In this document: positions 12,280 to 25,904 of the stretch, in pieces
How the letters are laid out: the number at the start of each line of letters is the position of its first letter
How positions within the stretch are numbered: position 1 is the stretch's first letter
Assembly (NCBI GenBank): GCA_028023455.1
Contig: JAQFVV010000150.1
Location: 3,042,997-3,106,996 of the forward strand
Direction: 5' to 3'
Source: Epiperipatus broadwayi
Taxonomy: Eukaryota > Onychophora > Udeonychophora > Euonychophora > Peripatidae
DNA: 64,000 nucleotides
Program-made: the position numbers and the translations under genes
Notes under the pieces: model-generated
The model's database searches: none
The model's input: the letters and a program-made list of their open reading frames with translations, nothing else
Told to the model about the DNA's origin: nothing

Positions 12280-13500
12280 GAATAGCAACTAGAAATCAAC
12301 CATTTATTTTAATCTAAATATAGCAATGGCGATGTACGTGTGCAATATTCTGATTCAAAGGTAAAATTAGTAAGTATTTACAATGAATTTTAAGAATATG
12401 ATAAATATTATATTTTAATTCTTTAGCAATTTTTTGTTTGTTAAACGCTTCTATATCAAGTGTGCTTTTTTATTTTTTAGATTTTTCTTTTACAGTTTTA
12501 TTTTTTAATGAAAAAAAACCTTTTGTCTATTTTATTTTTCTATTTTTTTAAATACAAATTTCATTAAACGCACAAATTCAAAAAGGCAAATTAATCTGGA
12601 AAATAAAATATAAATTTTGTGAACAAAAAAGACTAACAAACATAAATAGAAATAAACAATCAAAACAAATTCAAATTTTTGTTTGATACCGATTTTAATT
12701 TCAAATGCTTCAGATTTTTGACTTCCCATTCCATTTTGATGAGTATATAATTCAAAGAAACTATAATAGAAAACCAATTAATTTTAAATAATATAATAGA
12801 CCTGTTCAATTAATACAATCAAATTCTTTGATAAAATCAAGAAAGTATATAAATCATTCCTTTCTTATGACATTTTTCTTTGCTATTGCCTAGTAACATA
12901 AACATGTCTACAGTGTTTTTTGATTCTTTGAAACCCTACTGAGTCTCTAATATTTATTTACCTCTGACTGGAAGCAATCTATTCAACAAAATCATTGAAA
13001 GTACCTTTGTTGAAGTAGATAATAATGATATTCGATGATAATTATTGCGATTTTGTCTATTCTTTTTATTTTTAAAAATTAGAACAATGAAATATCCTTA
13101 AGATCAACAACACATCAACAGGTTAAATATTCCTAAAAAAAAGTCGACATTTTTGAAATTAACATATCACCATATTTTAAAATGTCTCCAGATATCTTAT
13201 TAGAACCTGCAACCTTTTCATGCCTAAAATTACAAAGAACTGTTTTAATACCTCAATATTTTAAAATTTCTCCAGGTAGCTCATGGAAACCTGGAATCTT
13301 TTCATACCTAAGAGTACAAAGGATTGTTTTAGCATCTTTAATCTGGATATCTTTATCCAAATCTAAATGAGTAAGTAAAATTGGACATACCACTAAAAAT
13401 AATCATCTTATTTCTTATATTATTACTCAAAAGATTATCAACATATTCCATCTTTTTCCAAGTAGCATTGCTAATATATAAAAAGTGTCACTACTGGATT
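12280..13500. other. AT-rich non-coding DNA
   Basis: No domain, tRNA or clear repeat is recognised. The 62-codon plus-strand frame at 13,182 contains two copies of a similar stretch (TCTCCAG followed by CCTGCAAC or CCTGGAAT), about 80 bp apart. This looks like a small diverged tandem duplication, not a gene. Confidence 0.45.
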
Positions 13501-13506
13501 TAATCA

Positions 13507-13585
13507 CCCTTTGTGGTTTGGCACAGCAGTAGTTCATTGACTTGGAATTAGGAGATCCTAGGATTAATTCTGGTGCTTACAGATT
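13507..13585 (+). mobile_element. Degenerate tRNA-derived SINE head
   Basis: TGGCACAGCAGTAGTTCATT, GACTTGGAATTAGGAGATCC and TAGGATTAATTCTGGTGC follow the order of a tRNA: D arm with A box, anticodon arm, then T arm with B box. Several bases have mutated away from GGTTCGAATCC. It is unrelated to the SINE at 5.3 kb. No poly(A) tail or target duplication is clear. Confidence 0.5.
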
Positions 13586-15051
13586 TGGCATTCCAACTTC
13601 TTATGAACTCTCAAGCAATAAAGCCATTTGAATTTTGTAAATAGGATTATGATCATTTTCAGATCCATATGCTATTTATACAACCAAAAAGATCTATAGT
13701 GGCCACAATTAATGAATGAGTGTATCTTCTGTGCAGTTTTAATTCACCAATAATTCTTTAAATCTTCTTGACAGTTTGTGGATTTCTGCCATATATTTCT
13801 AAATTGATGATTAAGCTATATCTTTAATTATTCTGTGAGAAGAAAATGTGACATCTCACTTCTAATCCAGCCTTTAATAACAAGGTCATTGACAAAGATT
13901 TAGTCACTCTTCTTTTTAATGAATTCAAGAATAGTTTTACTTGTATCTGCATCATACTACAGAAAAACAGTCCATGCCTAAATAACATGATAATCCTGAA
14001 AGATTTTAGTATTATCCAGCAGTTTTGAATATAGGACATTTGTTTTGATTAAATAAATATTTTTACTTTTTTATAAACATACTGTAAAGTTATTTAGGGT
14101 TTCATAAATTTTTACAAGAAGGCAATTCATAAAGACTACTGCATATAATCTGTTTTATTTTTGTTTAGGAATCATCTCCAGTTTGTTACAATAAAGATAG
14201 TTTAAATGAAAAGAGTAAAGTTTGAGTCGTTTGCAGATATTTTAATCTTTTCATTTAGTTCTATTTAATTCTCATGTTGTAATGAGTTATTTTGTAAGAT
14301 TTATTTGAGGTATTATTCTGTTTTAATATATATGGTTCAGTAACTTCTGTTTTCCACTATGATCATTACATATTCATTTACTCAAATGTTAAATGATGCT
14401 ATTTTTTTAAATTAAAGCTTCAAGCAATTTTATAACCAATTGTTTATTGATTAAAATAAAAATAACATTTACTATTTCTAAAAACAATATTAAAGAAGTC
14501 AAACTTTAAAATATTGATCTGAAATTCTAATATTGGTTTTTCTAAGTTTATTTATTGATTATTGTTCCTTTGGTTTCGATATTGTTGATACTGATTTTCA
14601 AAACTATACCAAAAGATTTTCCAAACTATATTCTATTCTCAATGTTTTTACTTTGAATCTTTTAATATTTTACCTTTTATTTTTTTTTTAGCATTTCTTT
14701 GATTTGAGAATTTAAAACTTTTAAATAACTAGTTTTTCTTTAAATCGAGTTTATTTTGACATATGATCATTCAATATATTTGCAAATATTATAACTTTTT
14801 TAAAATTACAAGTATATAATCACCCCCCCCCCCAAAAGCTTCAAAGATAAAAATTAACTCAAAAAGTATAAAATATTTATGATTTTGTTCTAAATAAAAT
14901 ATCAGCATTAATTACAATTGTATGTAACCTATCTATATTTTGTGTCCTTAAATATAAAGTCACGTGATCAAATAGTAGAACGACATATTTTATAAAACTT
15001 TAAAAAATAAATTATGAAACTACTATTTCTATTTCCTTACATTTATTGCTG

Positions 15052-15179
15052 ATAATAATCATTTGTTGCCAAAGCGTTGGTGGCCGAGTGGCTAGCACAG
15101 CCGCCTTACAAGCAGTTGTCTCGGGGGTCGCTTCCCTGCCGACGCTTTGACACATAAAATAAAAAAATAATAATCATTT
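15052..15179 (+). mobile_element. tRNA-derived SINE copy B with 13-bp target-site duplication
   Basis: The tRNA-like part runs from about 15,073 to 15,148. It begins AGCGUUG and ends CGACGCU, which can pair as a seven-base acceptor stem. The A box is TGGCCGAGTGGCTAGCACAG and the B-box region is GGGGTCGCTTCCCTG. It ends TTTGACACAT followed by an A-rich tail. ATAATAATCATTT occurs at 15,052-15,064 and again at 15,167-15,179, a perfect 13-bp target-site duplication. The anticodon-loop region CCTTACAAGC resembles tRNA-Val. It is a SINE and not a working tRNA gene, because of the tail, the duplication and its relatives at 5.3 and 19.1 kb. Confidence 0.85.
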
Positions 15180-15304
15180 AAAAATGCAAAATAGAAACTT
15201 AAAACGATTAAAGATACAAAACAATAAATAAATGAAAACAGAAAAAAAATACCTATTAATTTAATCAAAACACCTTCAATAAACAAGTCTTCACCAGTGA
15301 ATGA

Positions 15305-15530
<226 letters not shown>

Positions 15531-15775
15531 GGTACTTACCTATTAAACCTATTAGACCTGCTGTCTGTGTTTACCACGATGTCAGAATGCTGTAATTGTG
15601 ATTTCTAATATGTTTTTAAAAGTTGTGACTTTTTTAATATGCCAAATATTGAAAAGTCACAACTAAGGCATTCGGCCATATCCCCCCCCCCCACTGAAAA
15701 AAGGTACGGCAGAATGCTGTCGCAACCATGGATAGCAGGTCTAATACATAAGTACTTTATTAGTACATAACCTAT
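15531..15775. repeat. Inverted-repeat (MITE-like) element next to the ATT array
   Basis: The left side has GGTACTTACC, CCTATTAGACCTGCT and CAGAATGCTGTAATT. The right side (about 15,709-15,775) has GCAGAATGCTGT, AGCAGGTCTAATA and TAAGTAC. TTAGACCTGCT and AGCAGGTCTAA are an exact inverted pair, but CAGAATGCTGT recurs in direct orientation. A separate near-perfect hairpin lies inside at 15,621-15,664 (AGTTGTGACTTTT with AAAAGTCACAACT). A run of about twelve C is at 15,681. The class is uncertain. Confidence 0.45.
15621..15664. repeat. Hairpin, 44 bp
   Basis: AGTTGTGACTTTTTTAATAT pairs with AATATTGAAAAGTCACAACT around a four-base GCCA loop, with few mismatches. It has no U tract or gene context that would make it a terminator. 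It is more likely a palindrome inside a mobile element. Confidence 0.8.
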
Positions 15776-16184
15776 CTAGAATTAATCATTGCTATATAAT
15801 ATGAAGGGTCATTTAAATAAACAGAATGACATATTTTGGAACTCAAGGTCTTTGGATCATGGCTTTGCTCAATCACTTCCGGTGTTGAACTTTTTGTGAA
15901 CTCACAAATGATAAATCATTCGTTTATTTTTTTATTATTTAGTATAAGAATTTGCTGATATATAATTTAGAGAAAGTTTTGATATAACATTTGTAATGTA
16001 AAAGGAACAAATCAATTTAAAATTATTGCTTATTCTAAATTGGGTTTATTTTGTATCAACACTTAAATCAGTGTAAACAGTAAACAATATCTTAGTTTTA
16101 TTTTGATATTAGTCTAATATTTATGATTAAAGTAAAGCAAAATATTTTTACTGTATTTATGTTTTTACAAAATTCATATTAGTT

Positions 16185-16222
16185 GTCCATGAGGTCCGAA
16201 AGGTTGGTGACCGCTGTACTAG
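16185..16222 (-). mobile_element. Possible hAT-like terminal inverted repeat
   Basis: The minus strand reads CTAGTACAGCGGTCACCAAC followed by CTTTCGGACC. This resembles hAT-type ends of the CAGCGGT..CCAACC kind. I find no matching opposite end and no transposase, so this is one end of a decayed non-autonomous copy at best. Confidence 0.3.
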
Positions 16223-16224
16223 TT

Positions 16225-17905
16225 TATCATTCACCATTCTTTACTACTGACCTGTCATTAATTCAAATCCACTCCAACGCTAATATATTCTAACCATTTT
16301 AACTGCTTCCTACCTCCTCATCATTTATAACGGGAAGGGGGGGGTCTTATATATCATCTAATTTGTATGCAATTAGTTTTTGTTTGTATACAAATTACAA
16401 ATTCTATTCTAATTAAATCTATAATTTGGAACCATCTCTCAAGCGAATTTCTAGAGTAATTTTCTTAAAAAAAAAAAAATGCAATAAAGTGAAGAAATTT
16501 GTGCATATTTATAAAAATAAATATTTTTTTAAATTTACATATGTGGTTTTATATGCGCAAATATTACATATTCCGTCTTATTGCTCCCAATATACATTTC
16601 TTCATACATAATCAATTAAATATCCACATCTGAGATCCATATGTAAAAATTATATATGTTGATTGTTTCCAATATGAGATAGTTAGTTACCTTATATCAT
16701 CTAAAAATATTAATTATTCTTAGAAATTTGTTAAAATTATCATGTTTTATTCAATCTTAATTTTAACTCCAGTTTCTGACATGTGGCATGTAAATATGCT
16801 AATCACAGTGCTTCAACAGCTCTTCTTTTGACCATAATGATAGATATATTTGCACGCTAGTATTCCATATCAAAAGTGATTTAGCATTAAATTTAAACTA
16901 AGTTTGCTTCAAATGACACACCTACATCCTATATACAACTGAATTGATAGACTTTTTGTCCCCTGAAATACAAATAGACATTCATTGTATATAATCTTCA
17001 ATGGAAGTGGAACTAAAAAGATAATTATTCTGAATACTAATTGAAACAGAGTTATTTTCTAGAATCTCTATTTCATGTGATATCTAGTATCTAGTGATAG
17101 AAAATAACAGTAGTGTAACTACAAACATTGGTGCTAAAGGATGAAAGTCCCAGAATGCCTCCTCACCATATATCTAAATTGTATGCCTTCAGTAAAAGTA
17201 GATCTAAATATTTAGCTATTTTTAACACTAACTATAAGAGAATTTAGTTTACTAACTTAACCTTTTTAAAGTAAATTTTAATTTTTTTGACCTGTTTAGT
17301 GACATAAACTAAGTAATAATAAACTAACTAATGATTAGTCCCCAAAACAGAAGTCTCTAAATATCAGCATCAATTTCAGTTTCAAAATTTAAAATTGTTG
17401 TTTATATTTATTCACATTAAAATTATTTATTATGTGAAACAAATTAATAAACTTATCTATTTTAATAATCTTAGCTCCTCACCTTTATATTTGCAAAATC
17501 ACTCATTACTTCTTCTAGGTTTATTTTGGATGCCTAGCAAGCACTTAAAAATGTTTGAGCTTGGATTGGACAATTAAATGTTTTTTATTATTTTTAATGC
17601 TCTGATATATGAAAAATAATGAGAACACTATAGTTCATTAAATTCATTATGTTAATATATTGAGTAATTAGTAATGCTGAGTATTGCTTATAATATTAGT
17701 GATATTTGAAAAAAATCTAGAAAATATTATAGATCTTTGGATTTCTGAGCACAGGAGATGAACCAGGTAGTGAAAAAAAACTTGAAATCAGACAAACTAA
17801 TGCAAAAACTTGTCTACTGTCAATGTGATAACTATACAAATCTCTGTTTGTATTAGTGTGACAACAATTGTCAAAATTTGCCTTTAATTAGAATAGAATT
17901 TAATT
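16225..17905. other. AT-rich non-coding DNA
   Basis: Nothing recognised beyond a run of nine G at about 16,337 and poly(A). The plus-strand frames at 16,426 and 17,395 carry no domain. Confidence 0.5.
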
Positions 17906-17912
17906 TTAAAAC

Positions 17913-18056
17913 CTCAAGAGTGTGCGCATGAAAATGCAAAGGTAGGGACCTCTACATGTCTTAATCACAAGCTTATGATTTTCTTCCAGAGCATAAGCTT
18001 GTGGTTAAGACCCGTAGAGGTCCCTACCTTCGCATTTTCATGTGAACACTCTTAAT
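17913..18056. repeat. Family-3 palindrome (fold-back)
   Basis: Two inverted copies of the family-3 repeat meet head to head. The left arm (about 17,914-17,976) carries AAAATGCAAAGGTAGGGACC and the right arm (about 17,992-18,053) carries GGTCCCTACCTTCGCATTTT. The loop is about 15 bases. Arm identity is high, with a handful of mismatches, so the palindrome is younger than the dispersed copies at 10.3 and 32.9 kb, or the arms have been kept alike. Confidence 0.85.
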
Positions 18057-18284
18057 AGAGTTTTATATAATTATTTTATTTTAAACATTTATTCTTAAAC
18101 ATTGCTTTTCAAATATCGAATTTATTGAAAGAATAAAAAAAATCATATGAATTTTTAAAAGAATCATACAATCTGACTATTAGAGAATAAGCAATGAAAA
18201 ATGTTATTATCTAATGCTTATAAGCTTAGGTGCATTAAAAATATTTTTAATATATTTCACAATTAATTTAATATATTATTATAT

Positions 18285-18475
18285 TAAACCACTAAACATT
18301 ACACAATCAGAGGCTAAACTCTCCATACTCAGTGCAAGCCAGAATAATCAATGAATGCAGGAAGGTTTGTGCATAAAATCCCCATCTAGTGCCTATTCGT
18401 CCAATATCCCCAGACTAGTTTCTAGCTTGTGGCATTCATCAGTGTGGAGTCTTGGATCTGTGCACCTAGATCATA
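18285..18475 (-). mobile_element. Family-2 hammerhead repeat, inverted monomer with outer arm
   Basis: It starts on the left with AACATTACACAATCA, a degenerate form of the outer arm seen at 50,798. The family-2 monomer follows in reverse. The plus strand shows AAACTCTCCATACTCAGTGC, ATCAATGAATGC, TTTGTGCATAAAATCCCCAT, then the ribozyme, ending TGCACCTAGATC. No target-site duplication is clear. Confidence 0.7.
18401..18455 (-). ncRNA. Candidate hammerhead ribozyme (family 2)
   Basis: On the minus strand CUGAUGA is at 18,442-18,436. Stem II is weak (GC with GC around a CACAA-type loop). GAAAC-UA-GUC gives the canonical GUC triplet, with cleavage next to 18,413. Stem I pairs CUCCACA against UGGGGA with one mismatch, and CCAA with UUGG lie beyond an internal loop. 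The core is complete. Confidence 0.68.
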
Positions 18476-19097
18476 TTATGTATCAATATAATCATAATAA
18501 ATTTAATCAATAATTATATTATATATTAAATTAATCAAATTGAAATGGTAATTGGAGAAATTCTTAAAAATAGCTCAGGCAAAGTTTTAGAACTGGAAAT
18601 TAAGATTTATTTCTTTGCTACAAATCATTCATTTTAAAATGGACCTGTTCAATGCAAATTGTTCTACAATTTGTTGGTTTTTATGCAATATAATATATAA
18701 GTTTTGACAGAAGGATTAATAACCATAATGATAAATCACATAGTTATCTACAAAATTAGAACAATATCCTCTAGTATCAAACAATCTACAATGTAAAATA
18801 AAAAAATGAATCCATATTTACAGCACATGATCTCATTTAGGTAGTAGATTTAGACAATGATTTCTTTCAGGATGAAAGTCAATCTATGTAGATAATCTCT
18901 CAGTCTCATTCAAATTGTATCTAATTTATATCACAAAGTAAAGATAATTTGATTCATTTTAGCTTTTTAACTGTGTATTTGATTTGCATTTACAATTTTT
19001 TATTTTATTGAATCTATCTTTATTCTTCATTATATTTTTCACATTTTAAAATTATTTCTTGAAAATATAAGTTTAAAGCAAAAAAACTATATTTTTT

Positions 19098-19191
19098 CCC
19101 ATGTGTCATAGCATCAGCCGGGACGTGAACCCGTTAATCCAGGACAACTGCTTGTAAAGGAGCTGTTGCTGACTTCTCGACCACCAATTTA
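19098..19191 (-). mobile_element. tRNA-derived SINE copy C
   Basis: The minus strand reads TTGGTGGTCGAGAAGTCAGC, then TTTACAAGCAGTTGTC, a B box GGGTTCACGTCCCGGC, and GATGCTATGACACATG followed by an A-rich tail. It matches the copies at 5,264 and 15,068. I do not see a clean target-site duplication. It is more diverged in the A box than copy B. Confidence 0.75.
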
Positions 19192-19684
19192 AAAATAATA
19201 TTTCAACTTTCCAAATATAGACCAAAAAAAAATTAAAATATGTAATCAGAACAATAAATTTGGAATGAAATAATATTTATTTGAGCTACATTTTTTAAAC
19301 CAAAAGAATATTTTTCCAAAGAATGCATAAAGCAATTAAATTATTCTATCATTTAAAATTCCATTTATAATTATAAAAGAAATTACCCCCCTCCCATTTA
19401 TGACAGTCACAGAATCATTTCTGTTTCAACCAATCACAAATACCTGCTTTACATTATAACATTTCTCTCGTCCTGAATTTTTAAAAAATAAATATTTTTG
19501 AAAAAAATCTGAATCAAACAACATATTTTTAGCCAAAAAATAAATATTTTGCAAAGATAGATATATAAACAAACTAAATAAATATATCACTTACATTTTC
19601 AAGATTTGAATAAAAAATGAGCTCATACACGTGCAGTGATTACCTTGAGAAAAAAAAAACCGCAGTTACAAACCAAACTGCTGG

Positions 19685-19830
19685 ATTTATGTTATGTGAT
19701 GTGATGTACTGTAGCTTCTTCTTAAATGAAGTCAAGAATCTCTCAGCAATTATGTGATGTGATGTGATGCACTGTGACTTCTCCTTAAACAGAGTCAGGA
19801 ATCTCTCAACAGCTATGCTCAGAGAAACCT
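19685..19830 (-). repeat. Tandem repeat in the LINE 3' untranslated region
   Basis: Two units of about 62-66 bp share TTATGTGATGTGATG, ACTGT and a run like CTTCT.CTTAAA, ending in CAGGAATCTCTCA or CAAGAATCTCTCA. Each contains a short GTGAT pentamer run. They lie directly downstream, in minus-strand sense, of the LINE stop codon at 19,866. They are probably the 3' UTR of that element. Confidence 0.7.
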
Positions 19831-19865
19831 GTTAGCCACTTTACCTTCCTTCTCTATTGTCCATC

Positions 19866-20790
19866 CTAAGTTTTCCCATAATCTGCTCTATCCCATTTCC
19901 ACAACATAATCTTTGTCAACTCCATGACCTTCATATCTAAATCCCCCTTATTTTTTCCCAAACCTAGCATAAAAACCAATAACTCACTTTCTGTATAATC
20001 ACTTTGTTCATTTTTAATCTTCCAAAACTTCATTATTTGTACCCTTTCTGCTTCCAAGCATTTACATTGAAGTAACAGATGCCTAATATTTTCTATGCCT
20101 CCCTTACACAACTTGCAGACTAAATCACAGATATTTTTCCATGTATGTGTATATTCCCTTGTTGCTAAAGATCCTGTTTGAGCCTTAAACAATAAACTAC
20201 TTTCCTTAGTATTATCATAAATTAACTCACACCCAATGTTCTGTTTACTTCTATATATATTTAAACTTGGTTTACTCTCCATACTAGTTCTCCATCTCTC
20301 CAACTCCCTATTCTTTATTAATGCATCTATTCTTTTATCCCACTCCTTACCACTTTAGCACTCAACAATGCTCCTAACACAATCATCCCACCTTTTGTAC
20401 AAGTATACTGACATAACTTCTTTATCCAAATCTTCTGCATACCACATTATCTTTCTCACCCATCTTGTTGCCTGCCCTTTACTTGTAACCCAATTAAATA
20501 CTATTTTGGCTATTCTTTTATTATCTATAAACTGCAATATACCAAACATTTCAATTTGCTTTTTGCATCCCTCATATAAAACTTGACCATCCCATTTCTC
20601 CTTGAATTGCCTCCATTGCTGTCCACACCTCAGCATCTAATGCATGTCTTCTTACTTCCCTTTGTACTTTTTCTAAGCAATCTAATACCTCTTTACTAAC
20701 ACATAACACATCATTGCTGTATGTTAACCCTGCTACTGTCACTCCCTTCCATACAATTCTAGCTGCATCATATTTATTATATGAAAACAG
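19866..20790 (-). pseudogene. LINE ORF2 C-terminal remnant with zinc-binding tail
   Basis: Three pieces run on the minus strand. Near 20,790-20,600 is a stretch with VRRHALDAE and AMEAIQGEMGW, which resembles the connection region after reverse transcriptase in a family of animal LINEs. The piece at 20,636-20,355 follows after a frameshift near 20,600. The piece at 20,303-19,866 is in the same frame as the second, after a TAA stop. The last contains CKLCKGGIENIRHLLLQC, a Cys-x2-Cys..His..Cys zinc-binding motif typical of non-LTR retrotransposon C termini. Upstream reverse transcriptase is absent, so this is a 5'-truncated copy with at least one stop and one frameshift. Confidence 0.85.
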
Positions 20791-20794
20791 TTAA

Positions 20795-22255
20795 TTTCTT
20801 TATCAATTCTTTTCTTTTCTTTGCTTCATTTATCAATGTATTGTTTTTTGTATAATAGTGACATCTATAAACTCTTTTTGAAATTAATAAAGCAAAATAT
20901 GTTTCAGTTTCAGTTTTTACTATCAAATGAATGTTAAACTGGCAAATGAATATTATAGATAGTCACAAGAGGGTGATATATTTAGCCAAGTGACTGAACA
21001 CTATTATCCTACTTTGAGAGTATTAGAAGTGTCATGAAAAGATGGACAATCTTGTAAATATAAGTTACAGTTGATTTAAATAAGACCTTGATATCTCCAT
21101 AAATTTGATATTCATTCTAAATAAATATCATTGTTTAATTCTACTATCTATGTAAGATTAGCGGAGGCCACAGATGGAAATCCTGATTCAATTTTTCACT
21201 TTCTTAGTAAAATGCTTTGATATTAGAGGTCATGCATTAATATAGCTGTTATTTGATGTTTACTATAATTACTATAATATGTAAAAATTAACTCCACCTT
21301 ATAAATCTAAATTATAGGCAATTTGCATGAAGCTGCATGGACATTTCTGTAAATTAGTTATTTGCCTTATTAAATATAATTGTTTATGTGTACTATTCAT
21401 ATAAGGTATTGGGTCACAAGTAAAAAGTGAATTCATGTTTTCTTTTATATTGTAGATTGCTAGAATATAGCTAGCATTTGGAAGTTTATCACCACAATTA
21501 TATATACATGATAGATTACTTACACATATAATCAGTCATATGGAATATAAGCACTTGACAGTTACTAAACCCATAATCAATTATGTAATGCAGGAGTCAG
21601 CATCTCTCTTTTATTACCCTGATTATAATAAGGAAATAAGATTTAATAAGTGAACATTAAATTAAACATAGTACAATGTATTTTGAACAAAAAGAGTAAA
21701 TCACCTTTCTCAGGCTATGAATTAAAAATGCTCTAACTTTGAAAGAAGGAACAATATCCCCTTTGATAGAAACTATAATTTAATATGACTGAAATATTGA
21801 GAAAACACTAAATTAATAAAAATTTAAATTTTGATTCAGGCTAAAAAAGGCGTAAATTATAAAAGTAGATAAAATGTTACATTTTTATATTAAAAATGAA
21901 GATTTTTACAAACAGCATAATGATTATTTTAAATTGTTTCTGGTCATAGTGGGCAATGATATCCTGTGTATTATTGTTGTTTCACTATTTATTGAATCCC
22001 AGTGGCAGAAGAAATCTTTTTTTTTCAAAAGTTCAACAAGCAGCTGAATAAAAAAATTCACAAATATATATTTCTATATTAAAAATAGAGAAAACAAATA
22101 TCAAATACTTAAGCCAATTTATAATTTTTTTAACTAGATACCCACTTATAAGTAACTAGGTCATGTAACAATTTTTTACAGTGCTAGAAAAATTATAGTC
22201 TATAATTGCTATTTTCCAAGCATCCTAGACTTAAGTTGTATCATTTATTGCTGAA
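20795..22255. other. AT-rich non-coding DNA
   Basis: No gene, RNA or repeat boundary is recognised here. Confidence 0.5.
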
Positions 22256-22258
22256 TAT

Positions 22259-22340
22259 ATATATAATTATACCATGGATGACACCATGATGCAGAATTTA
22301 TATATAATTATACCATGGATGACACCATGATGCAGAATTT
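22259..22340. repeat. 41-bp tandem duplication
   Basis: Two identical adjacent units contain TATAATTATACCATGGATGA and CACCATGATGCAGAATT. Lack of divergence indicates a recent event. Confidence 0.95.
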
Positions 22341-22481
22341 GAAGTTGTTTGAACCATAATCAATCATATTAATTTCATCTGAGGTGAGAATGATTACTAT
22401 TATCCTTAAGAAAACTTTTAGTACAATAAATATAGCATTGTAATATATATATGTTGATATGAAGATTTTCATGGGTTGCAT

Positions 22482-22606
22482 ATATAAAAGACATATTTTG
22501 CGGGTTCATCCATGTTAAATTTTTTTAATATTGATCAAGTCGAAATGTCGGTATATCAATATTTTTTAACATGGATGAACCCACAAAATATGTCTTTTAT
22601 ATATAT
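22482..22606. repeat. Palindrome with half a hammerhead core at its apex
   Basis: The left arm (22,482-22,535) has AGACATATTTTGCGGGTTCA, then TCCATGTTAAA and ATATTGAT. The right arm (22,555-22,606) is its near-perfect complement, ending CACAAAATATGTCTTTTAT. The 19-base loop holds CAAGTCGAAATGTCGG. CGAAAUGUC is the 3' half of a hammerhead core (GAAA, minimal stem III, GUC), but CUGAUGA is absent. The short loop suggests the 5' half was deleted, as at 46.46 kb. Confidence 0.75.
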
Positions 22607-22978
22607 TGTAGCCTTTTATATATATATATATTGTAGCTTTTGGGTTTTCCCAAAGCTCCATTAGATTTGAGACTTAGTCATGTCTGACAGTGTTTGATAA
22701 AAATTTTCCTCATGTGCTATATATATATATTAACAGACAAGCTTTTTAGCTAATGCTAAGTTTGAATTAAAGTCATATTCTTATGGATTGTGTAATTTTA
22801 CTTAGTTTGCAAACTAAACATTTAATCATAAAAGTTTGTAAGAAAAAATATTTTATTTAGTATGGATTCATAAAGTAATTTAAAAGCCAAAGACATAATT
22901 GAGAAGTTTATGGGTAGCAATGTTTATAAATTATTTTAATAGTTTGGAGATTGGAAAGGAAAGGAGGGGGATGTAGAA

Positions 22979-23363
22979 TTGCAAAACTACTTTGGGAGAA
23001 TGAAAATAGACAATCGTAATTTTACAATAATAAGTTAAAATACAATAATTAATAAAATCAAATTGTCATAGAAAAAATCAAGAATAAATCAAAGTATTGA
23101 ACAATTGGTTTAACTAGAATTGTATGTGTGTGCCGATACATGTATGTGTAGATTTAATTATGAATTTTAATTGCAAAACTACTTTGGGAAAATGAAAATA
23201 GACAATCGTAATTTTACAATAATAAGTTAAAATACAATAATTAATAAAATCAAATTGTCATAGAAAAAATCAAGAATAAATCAAAGTATTGAACAATAGG
23301 TTTAACTAGAATTGTATGTGTGTGCCGATACATGTATGTGTAGATTTAATTATGAATTTTAAT
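22979..23363. repeat. 192-bp tandem duplication
   Basis: Units 22,979-23,170 and 23,171-23,362 are nearly identical. I see only about two or three differences, such as GGGAGAATG versus GGGAAAATG and CAATTGG versus CAATAGG. Both hold TGTGTGCCGATACATG. There is no open frame. This is a recent duplication. Confidence 0.95.
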
Positions 23364-23364
23364 T

Positions 23365-25902
<2,538 letters not shown>

Positions 25903-25904
25903 CA

